64,000 bases of DNA from Haliotis asinina (Eukaryota > Mollusca > Gastropoda > Lepetellida > Haliotidae), in contig NC_090288.1 in assembly GCF_037392515.1 (NCBI RefSeq), forward strand, positions 57,583,673-57,647,672, written 5' to 3'. Positions 47,301 to 59,300 of this stretch are shown piece after piece. The stretch's first letter is position 1; each line of letters starts with the position of its first letter. The position numbers and the translations under genes were made by a program. The notes under the pieces are model-generated. The model saw only the letters and a program-made list of their open reading frames with translations. It had not been told where the DNA came from and did not search any database.

Positions 47301-50300
47301 ATCAGTAGGTTTCTTCATCTCAGGCAGATAGAGTTCGACCCATACATACACGATTGCCTTCTCTACCAGTTCGAACCTCAGTTGCTACGCAGAGAGCGAG
47401 ACTTCCGTTTCCTGGAGTAGTTAGGGTGGATAATCAACCAGGAAAAGTCACAGTTGCATCCCACGCAGGAATTATCGGGTGCCTGTTCCAGACACAGTAC
47501 GACCGTGTTAGGATCCCTCTCGACTGGTGGGAGAAGACAGATAGACAATGTTAAGACGTTGCTGTTGCTGTTGCTTCAGGTACATCTGCACCAATACCTG
47601 TGGTGGTGGACGATCGAGTCGAACGTCTGCGACGGTGTTTGGTTGGAGTGTGCAGGATCACAAACTATTTGTCAGCGTGTCACTCCAGGGCTGGGGTGCG
47701 CACCTCAATGATCAGACAACCTTGGGGCTTTAGACCGATGTAGAAGCAGGATGGCACATCAACAATCTCGAGCAGGAGGCAGTGATTCTAGCTGTAGACC
47801 ACTGGGCGCCCCTACTACGCCACTCCAACCTGTTGATTGTTTCAGACAACGTAACTGTTGTATGGCTGATTTTGAGATCCCTCCTGGATCAGATGTTCCG
47901 CTTAGCCAGTGTTCTAGACGCAAATGGCATCAAGGCCAGAGCTCGTCATATCACAGGTTGCAGGAACGTCCTAGCCGATGCGCTCTCTGACCAGGAAAGC
48001 CGTCTCCGACCGAGTGGATGCTTCACCCGTAGATTTTTCGGCTCATATGTCAGGATCAGAGGCACCCACTGATAGACCTATTTGCCAAGAAGTTGAACAC
48101 TCAGCTTCCAGTGTATGTGTCTCTGATACCAGACCCGACAGCTTGGGATGTCAACATTCTTTTGATGTCTTGGGAGGGATTCGAAGCATATGCCTTCCCT
48201 CCACCAGTGCTAGTACCAGCAGTAGTGGCAAAACTCGAGCTCACGATGACGATTCGTCTGCATGCGCCTTGGTGGCCAGTGAGTACGTGGTTCCCAGAGT
48301 TGCGCCGCCTAGCAGGAAAAGATCCGTTCCGACTTCCAAAGTGGGACCAGTTGCTACGCCACCCCCACAGTCGGACACTGCACCCGGATCCGGCATGGTT
48401 TCATCTATGCACCTGGACCATCTGCAAAGGACTTTGAGGGAAAAGGGATACTCTCAGGTGGCGAAGATCACTGCCCGGGCACTCAGAGCTTCCACTCAGT
48501 TACTCTATGATGACAAGTGGGCTACATTTGAGAAGTTCTGTGCTCAGAAATCGCAGGATCTGTTGTTAGCGTCACCCCAGTTCCTTGCGGAGTTTTTAAA
48601 ATATTTATGGTGGTTGAGGAAACTCAAGGGCAGTACCATTGGGACTTACCTGTAAGCATTAAATTCAGTGTTAGCTGTCAGAGGAGATAGGAAGGTCTTG
48701 AAGATCATGGAACTGGTGGCTATATTGAAGGCATTCAAAACTGGAGGACCAAAAGGTTAAGTTCCGGCTGCTTGCGTGGGACCTGAACGTCCTGTTACAG
48801 CACTTAATGAGGAAGACAGTGTTTTTGTTGGCGCTAGTGTGCAACCACCAAAGGTAAAAAAGACTGCAGCCCCTCCATATCTTCCACTGCCAAGTCCCAC
48901 AAGTAATAGGCAGTCTTTTTTACCATTGGTGGTTGCACAGCAACTCAGGCGTCCTTCTGCCCTATAAGGTACCATCTTACTTACCTTGGTCCATGGGGTT
49001 CTTGTACTTACATGAGATAATGTACCGTATTCCTCCGGTGATTAGTACGTGACCTACTACTCTGATTCTGGTTCCACTAGAGATTGTTGCAGCAGACCTG
49101 TGAACAGTGTTTGTAAATCAGTAGTGGTCCGGCTGCCCAGAGGCATATGTGATTGACTTTTGACGGTACTCTGGAGTCCTGCACCACCGTCCTGTCTGTT
49201 GTATCCATGCTATAGACCTATGGTAAGGTAAATAAAAAATTTGTTAAAATCTGAATATTTTAGATATTTAAATACTTACCTTACCATAGGGCAGTTGGTC
49301 CCTCCAAACGCTGGATGCTCCTCCCCTCTACGGACTCTTCGGACCGTGAGGTAAAAGTGAAGTTCTCGTGGAGTCTGCGCGCATGCGCTGTGGGGAGATC
49401 CAGATACTTCCGTATAATTACAGTTGTCGAATTCGAGGTAGCCATTCAAGATTGAATTCAACTCTGTCAGATCTCCTACTAAGCGAAGCTTGAGGTAATA
49501 TGCTATAAACCTATGGTAAGGTAAGTATTTAAATATCTAAAATATTTAGATTTTAACAATTTTCTTATTATTTTATTGAATGAGTTGCGTTCACCATGTA
49601 GCCAAGGAAAGAAAGAATTGAACATGTGTTCAGACAATTTTTGGAAGGAATTAGAAACAATATAAGATGTGTTCAGACAGTGTTTAGAAGGAACTAGAAA
49701 GAATTCAGCATGGAATGTTTGGAAGGAATTAGAAAGAATTCAACATCTGTTCGGTAAGTGTTTGGACATGCAAACAGATTGATATATGTTATTGATTTCC
49801 ATTGTGATATTGGTGAAGTGTTGTTAGAATGTATTTGTATGTTCAGGAGTGAAAGAGGGCCCCATCGTAACCCCTCACCCTCCCAGAGAGCCGTCATCTG
49901 ACCGAAGGAGACGCAGACCAAGAGTGAAGAATGTTGACGCTAAAGAGAGACAGTCCAGTGCTGGCTCTGTTAAAGGTAAGGAATTTTGAATAGCCAAAGA
50001 GCCTAGGTATTGATGTATTTGCTCCTTGTACAATGTTATCTTATACCCTGACTTCAACTTTCCCCTTTCATGAAGTTGAAGTTGAGAGTACTGGCAAAAA
50101 TGATAGTCATGAATTGATGTCCAATATCCTTATTGAGTAGCTCTGCTTTGCTGATGTTGATGATTTGTGTTGATGAGTTTAGTTTTCAGTTTCCCTTTTT
50201 ATGTTTTTTGTCAGTATGTTCAATAATTTTGAGGATTTTTTAATGCTGACCAGACCAATTAGCAGGTTGGAATGAAATTCCTCAGAAGTCAATTTGCTTG

Positions 50301-53300
50301 CCTATTTTATCTGTGAGTCAGACTAAACATTGACATCTTTGGCATGTAACCTGGTAACATATTAACTAGTGTCATTCAAATATAAAACATGAGTTGTGTG
50401 TTTACAGAAGAGCCTACCTCTGTGGGCAGTGACTCCATATCTCATGGCGGGGACAGCAACTACCAGACAGTGACCAACACCATGGACCTCTACACCCACA
50501 GTGGTGACCGCGACACATCTGACTTCTCATCTGGGGAGGCCGCCACGGTTTGGAGCAGTACATCAAAGAGAGAAGTGATCGGCCAGTCGGTCAACCTCAG
50601 TGGAGTTGTGGACAAGTCTGACCATCGTCGTCGGGAGTTCCCAAGTTTACAGGGATCTAGAATGGTGAAGAAGAACCCCCTGAGGTCGTCACAGGACAGA
50701 GGAGTTGGTCCTGACGTCCCAGAGATACAGACACCAAGAGGTATGCTGCTGCAGCTTGCTTATGTGGGGTGGGTTTTAGGGATACTTAGTACTTAGTGCT
50801 TAATGCGTTTCCTGCGTGATGGTATCATTGTGTGAAGTCCTGATAATGGATGAACAACTTTATTCAGGCGATGCGACCTCAAAATATGCCTTTCAAGGAA
50901 GTTAGATATTTCTGGAGCATCACTAAAAGTGACATGAAAACATTACCTGTTCATCTAAGTTGAAACTAGGTCATGTTAGGGGCAACATATAATCTATGTT
51001 GTTAAAGTATTTAAAGTAATTAACATATTAAAATGTCTGTTTCAATGGACAGAGCATCAAAAATGTGATAACAGATCTGAAAGTACTTGTTTTTCACCAG
51101 TGACCTTTGGTATGTGCTGCTGTATTGCACTAAATGGGTTATATTTTTCCTTCCTGCCGAAGGTAGTGGAACACCTGAAATCCCTTGAAGTTCCCTTTTA
51201 AAAGAAGCGGACGTAAAATTCACACTCACCCATGTATTACCTCCTTTCCTATGCACATGGTCAGCTGATCGGCCATGATGCTTCACTCTCTCCCTATCGC
51301 CCGACGAGGGCGGCTGGAGGCACCCAGGGTCCCGTATACAGCAATAAGTCTTTCATTCTTTTGGTTTTTTTAACTAAATTTGTGTTGTATGCGTTTTTTG
51401 GCTTGTATATATATATCTTATTATACAAATTTGTGATTATTGTATTAACATGTATTTCATCGTGTTTTCAGTGCAGGTTACGACTGTCGGCGGTTGGCCC
51501 GCATTTACTTTGCCTCCATGTAAACCTTTATGCTCTGCTCATACTCGTAAATTTTGTATTAATTTGTCTGAAGCAAAATTCTTATCATATTTACAGTCTG
51601 TTCACAGCTTTGCACCGCATGCATTTGACACAGGTGTTTTCATGCAACAATTCACAACGCAGATGATGAATCTTATGGAGCAACGGTTGCAAGAGGAAAG
51701 ACGACTGCACTCATCAATGATGTTGACTTGCGAATCAGCGAGGGCATTCATCTAGACTTGCACTCACGTCAGATGATGAAGAAGAGGTGCATGCACGCAC
51801 GCATTCCAGAAGATCCAGATCCCGATCATCAGGTCACAGTACAGAGAATGATACACCCACACCGAGTGAGTGCGCTCGCACGAGTAGTTATACTCGGGTG
51901 AGTGACATCAGGCATTCATGTGAGTGCACTTGTGGATTCATAGAAGACACTGTATGCTGTCATCCTACCCTTCGGACTTAGACTCACACAGTTGGGATCG
52001 TCGGCAATCTATGAATTCGTCTTACTCCAGGAAGAATGAAGTTAGACACCATAGTGATTTGTCACTGGAGGAAGCCCTATTTTCAGACTCCGAAGTCATA
52101 TCGTGAATCATGAATGGTTTGGACTTAGTTGGAATCCTTGGATGTTGAGACTAAGTGAGACTAACCCAACACTTACAGGATGAAGAAGGAAGACATGCAT
52201 TAATGTTTCCGGCATCTACGATTTCTGAGAAAGTTATCTATGGCATTCATATCAGCAGCAAGATAGAGGTTCATTCAGACAGGCTCGATTTAGACTCTTA
52301 TCTCAAATTCAGCAATCCTGCGAACGGGGAAGAATGAATATTCCTGTCAACTTTCGTCACTCAGAAGAAGGATCAGCAGTTTATGTCCAAACACCTCGTC
52401 TCAACTACTGTGGTACTGAATCTACTCCGTTGACAAGATTGAAGAGGAAGCAAGGATGATTGCCCAAATTCTTCAGAGTCCAGAGATGTTTATTACTGGA
52501 GCGTCCAGGAGGTAAACATTGAAGATCATGGTCGGAACGACTGGAATTTTCCACCCTCAGACGTTCCCATACAACCGTCTCCTGTGGGTAAATGTCTTCA
52601 ATTCGACTGAAAGAAGCAGGGAATTCTCAACGATAAATATGTCATGAAGATTCTTCAAGATGACTGCAGCATACTACTGCAAGCTACACCTCCGATCACA
52701 AGAGATGACGGTATTTTCTTCGGTGGAAAAATTCCAACACATCTACCTGGAAGACAGTTTGTCTACATCAGCTTCAAGCGGCGGAATTTTTTTTCGCGAG
52801 CTTTACTAATCTAGACACATGTTCACCAAACAGCATGGTTACGGATAAGCCTAAATGCTAGCAAGGGTATCACCGTTTGAACAAGATTTCAAAATGATCA
52901 GTTATCTGCTACACATGTCTACAGTCTGATTGGTCCCTGAGAGACAATGCCCTGTAAAGAAAGCCAGTGACGTTACATCTACAATCTGATTGGTCCTCAA
53001 GACACAATGACCTGCACAGAATGTGATGTTATTTTTCCAGTGTTAGGAAGTCGTCTGCATTTGACCTATAGTCATTCAACAATGGAAAGATGTCATTTAC
53101 ACGCAAGTTTAGCAGTCTACTTTGTCATTTGTTCAGACGGCATAGAGATCTTCTACAGCAGACTCAACATTGCCTATCAGGAGGCTTGCAGCAATGAAAG
53201 GCAGTTTCTGATCAGACCGCCAGCCAGCTATCAATAGACTTCCTTGGAATGTCAACACATTCAGCATTGATGATCTGAAGAATGATGCATCTTCACAGCT

Positions 53301-56300
53301 TACAAGCTCATCATGGGAGAAGTCAACTCGATCTACAGTTGGACTTCACTATCAGGCTACTAACTCAGCTCTGATGACTTGAGAATCTAATCCTTTTCAA
53401 CGGCCAGCATTACCAATGGACAGTCCTACCGTTTTGAATATCTTCGGCCCCATGGCTATTTACACAGATAACCAAACTCCATTGTCAATTATCTACACCT
53501 CAGGGGGCTATGCAGTGCTTTTTATCTGGACGGCGGCATACAAGTGGATCAACAGAAAAGTCAACTCCGACTACAATTAGACTTCACAATCAGGCTACTA
53601 ACACAACTGGGTTGGTTAGTAAATCACCTAAAGTCAGAACTGGAACCTCAACAAGATATCGAATTTGTGATTCATTTCATCACTACGTTGAATCAGATTG
53701 TAGTTCTGGAGGACCGGTGGATCAGGATTTAAGAAATGATAATGCAAACTCTACTCTCTCCGTTAACACTTCGACAATGGCAGTGTCTACTAGGGCTCCT
53801 TACAGCAGTGCAAGATATGACCAGAAGAGGAAGACTGCAGTTACGTCCCTTACAACAATTCTTGAATCTTCATCTCAACAACTGAGGACAGATTCCGCTC
53901 CTGGACAGCCTGAAGCCTTTTCTGATGTGTTGGACTCGCTGATCGAATGTCTGCGCAGGAACCTGTATGTTAGAGCCAGTATTCAACAACCACCTCTATG
54001 TAGACATATCTCTACAAGGATGGGGAGTTCACGAGGTAGCAGCAGGAATCTGGAACGAAGAGGAACAGGCTCTTCAAATCAACCAGCTGAAAATGAAAGT
54101 GGTCATTCATGCCATCCACCACTGGACGACAGCATTGAGAGACAAGTTATTGATGATCCACACAGACAACTCAACAGTAGCTTTTTACATAAATAAACAA
54201 GGGCCAACGAGATCACTATCTCTACTACACCTAACGTTTAAACTTATAACTCAAGCTTTCGGATGACCGGAAATAGACCTATTTGTAACAAGATTCAACA
54301 AACAGACAACAACCTTTGTTTCACCAGTACCAGATCCCTTAGCCTGGACAACGGACGCTCTCAGCCTTCTGTGGGAAGGACTAAACGCGTATGCGTTTCC
54401 CCCTCCAGTACTGCTACCAAAAGTCATTGTGAAAATCAGACAAACAAAGAGGTTACAACTGATTTTGGTCGCACCCTACTGGCCAACGAGAGATTGGTTT
54501 CCTACACTTATAGAAAAGCTAGGACAACCAACACTACAATTACCAGAGTGGAAGAATCTTCTCATCCGTCCCTACACAAAGCAAATGCAAGTCCAACCAT
54601 CGGTATTTCGTCTTCACGTATGGACCATATAAAGGCTTGTTTAAAACGCAGAGGATATTGCGAGAGCAGCGAAAGTGGTCACCTTTGCCTTGCGGAAATC
54701 CACTTGCACACTTTATGACGACAAGTGGAAACGTTTTGAGACATACGTCAGGAAAAAAAGATTTTCGGCGAACAAGGCGACTCATTATGAAATAGCAGAT
54801 TATTTATGGTATTTATGTCATTCTAAGGGTCTGAAAGGTTCTACATTATCTACATACTTAGCAGCTCTCACCATGGGAACAGGGATCAAGCTGACTAAAG
54901 TACCCAAGCTTCTTGCCTTATTATGTTTGTCCAAGTTGAAAGATCAACAACACAGATTTGGAGCTCCAGCATGGGACCTAAATATTGTACTAAAACATCC
55001 TGCAAGTGATGCGTATGAACCACTTGATCGGACTTCTATTGAAATGTTGAATCAAAAGACGCTATTTTTACTTGCCCTGGCTACAGCTGCAAGAATGTCA
55101 GAAATTCATGCTTTAGACTTTAATCGAACAAAGTTTGATACAAGTCATCAAGAAACAGCTCATTTGGGTCTAAGATTGGATTTCATAGCAAAGAATCAAC
55201 TACCAGGTTAACTGGATAGACAGTTCTGTATACTGGCCTTGTTTTCATTCTTAGGACCTCACAATACACAAGATTTATCATTATGTCTAGTCAGAGCATT
55301 GAAAATATACAGTGCCCGTACCAAGTCTAGAAGACAACGGTTCAAGCGCATATTTATCCCTATATCTACTGAGACACCCATGGAAGTATCCCGCAACACT
55401 ATCTCAGTGTGGATAAGAACTGTTATACTTAGAGCATCTAAAGCATCAGGATTGGATCCTCCATGAGCCTCCAACTTACACGAAGTCAGAGCCTTGGCCT
55501 CTACACTAGCGCTATGTGGGAATTGCTCGCTATCAACTATAATGGAGCGCTGCTTGTGGAAGTCAAACACGGTGTTTACCAACCGTTATCTACAAGACAT
55601 AGCCACAGAGGACGTCTCTGGCATTCATCAGTTTGGGCCACTTGTCCTTGGTTAGCAACTAACAGTTCCCCGACGACGCTGACTTAACTCACCTGATTTA
55701 TCACTTGACTTGTGGAAGCCAGACGCTCTGCGGAGTATATTGGTGGAAAGTCTATTCGCACATCTAGAACAGACTGGTATGAGTGATTAGGACCTTATGA
55801 AGATATTTGAACATGAAGAAAGGTCGCAACTAGTCTCGATTGCTTTATCTTGACATTTAGTTGCATCAGAAACTAGCTACTTTTGGTGTCATCATGTGCC
55901 AGTCAACAAAGCCTTCTATGGATGGACAGGTTCGACTGGATGTGATTCCCCCCTAAATGTACAATGAATGTGAGAAGAATAGGACTGAATTATCGCCGTT
56001 ACAAGTTCCCGTTAGGGGGGAAATTATTGGACGTAACTTGGAACAGACAGCAGAATCCAGCATTGTCTGACCCACCACCGTTTTCGTTGGATTCTGTAAG
56101 CAATTAAGCATGAGTCAGGATAAGGAAAAATATGTAATTTTCTGAATAAAATTGATATTTTATACTTAGCCTGACTCATGACGAAAGCCCTCCCAGCCAC
56201 CCCTGACAGACATGCTGAATTCTCGTATTCTCATGTCGGGCGATTACAGGAGAGAGTGAAGTATCATGGCCGATCAGCTGACCATGTGCATAGGAAGGGA

Positions 56301-59300
56301 GGTAATACATGGGTGAGTGTGAATTTTACGTCTGCTTCTTTTAGAAGGGAACTTCAAGGGATTTCAGGTGTTCCACTACCTTTGCCAGGAAGAGGAGAAA
56401 AGCAGTTAAGCATGAGTCAGGATAAGTATAAAATATCAATTTTATTCAGAAAATTACATTTTGATGATGCTGTTTATCTTGCTCTGTCCAGCAATCCCTG
56501 TGTGCTGCCGTATTGCACTGAATGAGTTATTTTGATGATCTACATCTTGCTCTGTAAAAACAATACCTGTGTGCTGCCGTATTGCACTGAATGGATAGTT
56601 GAGTGATGCTCTACATCTTGCTCTGTCCAACAGAGTCCAGGTCAGTGGATGGGGATGAGTCTATCAGTGAGGTGATTGGTCTTCTACATTCCAATGTCCG
56701 ACGTGGTCTACAAGCAGAAGATGACAGCAGTAATGACACCGAGTCCAGTGAGTCCGAGGCCAAGTCCTACGAGTCCAGTGAGGAGTGAGTAGTGCCAATA
56801 TCAGGCTGGATCATTGCTGATTATGACAATTAATGTGAAGATTTTTTGTTTGTACCTGTTTCACAGATGTCAGACATTGACTTGTTTCTTATCATTTACC
56901 TTTACATGTAACCCTTGTGGAGATTCTGGGTGAGTGTATTTGCCAGTTTGCTGAATGGAAGTGGGAACCAGATGTATTGGTCAGGATCAGTGACTTGATA
57001 GAAAAGTGTCATTGCACCATGATGGTGTCAGTAATTGCTCACATTATCAGCTATTGTATACTCTAATTCAAACTTGATTATTTACAGACTGACATGATAT
57101 GACTTAAATATTACCCAAGACTACATTAGCCAACAAGCTAAATAAATATATTGTTGAATAGAATTACATATTTCTCTTCCAAAGCATATTGGTGCTGTGG
57201 GGTAGTCTATGGGTTAAGGCATTCACTTGTCCCACCGAAAACCTAAGTTCTATTCCCCACGTGGGAATAGAGGTACATTTCTGTTGTCCTTGCTGAGATA
57301 TTGCTGTAATATTCCAAGAAGCAGCATAAATTTTGGCTGACTAGCTCTGTAGTGCAATTTATGTATTCTGTATAATGATTTCAGAGATTCCTCGGACCAC
57401 AACCATCTCCATGTATTTTCGGTCGCTCCAACAACTGCACCTCACAGGAACATGTCACCTAACACAGCAGAACTTGATGCCAAACAGGTAAATGTGAGAG
57501 AGAAGGACTGGAGGTGATAGATGAATGCTTTGTATAGTATATGTAGTCACTGGTCAGACTGAGTGAACAACTCTAGCAGTCATTGTGGGTGCTTTAGTCT
57601 CATGTCATTTTATTTACTTGTTTGACTGCTCTCGCTTACAAACATGCACCCAGTACTAATGTTTTGCTGTTATGACAAATGAGAGTGTCCCTGAAAATCA
57701 GGTCTTAATGAAAGGGCAAGTAGTAGCCCTGAAATGTCAGTTCCGGATGAAGGAACAAGATTGAGACCTAAAAGGGCAGATCTTGATGTGTTATAAGTAG
57801 ATCCCATAATGTCAGGTCCATATGAGGGGCAGGAGGTAGGTCCACAGTGTCAGGTCCTATTAAAGGGGCAAGAAATAGCTCTACAATGTCAATTCTTGAT
57901 GAAGGGGAAGGAAGTAGCCCCTCAAAATCAGGTCTCGATGAAGGGACAGGAAGTATCCCCACTATTTGAATTCTTGATGAAGGGGCAGGAAATAGCTCCA
58001 TAATGTCAGGTCCTATAAAAGGGGCAAGAAATAGACTTCAAATGCAGGTCTTGATGGAGTGGCAACAAGTAGCCCCACAATGTCAGGTCCTATTAAATAG
58101 GCAAGAAATAGCCCTACAACATCAGGTCTTGATGAAGGGACATAAAGTAGCCCCATGATGACAGATCGTATTAATGCGGCAAGCCCCACAGAGTCAGGTC
58201 TTGATGAAAGGGCAAGAAATAACCACAGGATCAGGACCTATAAAAGGGTCAAGAAGTAAAATATTAGATCCTGATGAAGGGACAACCTCAACCTGAAAGT
58301 AACCTCAAGCATTATTACAGTCTAAAGCATGAAAATGAAATTTATAACCATAACCATTTCTTTATGATCTTCCTTCTTGAAAATAGCCATGAAATACCTT
58401 TCTTTTGTTATTTACTGAATCATTTTCCAGTCCAAGAAGGCCAGACCCCAAAAATCCAACCCAAGGTCAGCCATGGATTCTCTCTCTGCCCGTGGAGCAA
58501 GACTAGAGGATGACTTTGTGAATGACATGTCAAGCACTGATGAGGAGACAACTCCATCTAGACACAGAAAGCCAGGGTCTAGACCTCACAGTGGCAGTTC
58601 ACGCCCTCATAGCGGGACATCCAATACGTCGAGTCCTAAAACACGGGATCAGAGAGGAGGGTCAGGGGGCAAACGTGGGGATAGTGGTGGGCGAGCACGA
58701 ACTGTTGATACAGTGCCAAAAGTTTCCAGCATTAGCCCTGAGCAACGAGGGCAGTTTAACCCTGCATTATATGCCGACCAGAATGGAGGTCTGCATGGCA
58801 ATGTGATATCCAGGATGAGTCTCAAGAACCTTGTACAGATACCAAGTAATGATGCCAGAATCTCAAATGCCAATCCATCCTCAGTAAGTGTTCAGTTGAG
58901 CAAATTTATTGCCACCTTGTAGTGAACAATTCCGTTGTTTCAGCATATAGAGAATGGTCAGTGTTTTCATTAATATGTGAATCCAATTATAAGTTTAACA
59001 TGTCATGCATATTGCTCTCATATTTGCCCTTGTAATTTACTTAGGTGCTTGAAAAACTTACACGAAGCATTCTGAGTAGAAGTAGAAGTAGACGTGAACC
59101 TTCGTCATACACATCAGATTTGGACTGTTGGTTAAATACAGCAAATATGTAACTTTGTATTTTGGTGATTCTGTTTCAGTGACTCATGTCAGAAAAGGAT
59201 GATAGATGCACTCCCTTACCTATTTACATATTATATCTTCCTTCTAAGTACTTATTACCACAAATTAACCAAACTGAATAATCAGTAAGGTGGGATGTGA

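Noticed and set aside
57768-58003. Open frames on both strands with repeated LMKGQE- and PSSRIDIV-like peptides
   Set aside because: They come from the 40-bp intronic minisatellite and have no start context or splice support.
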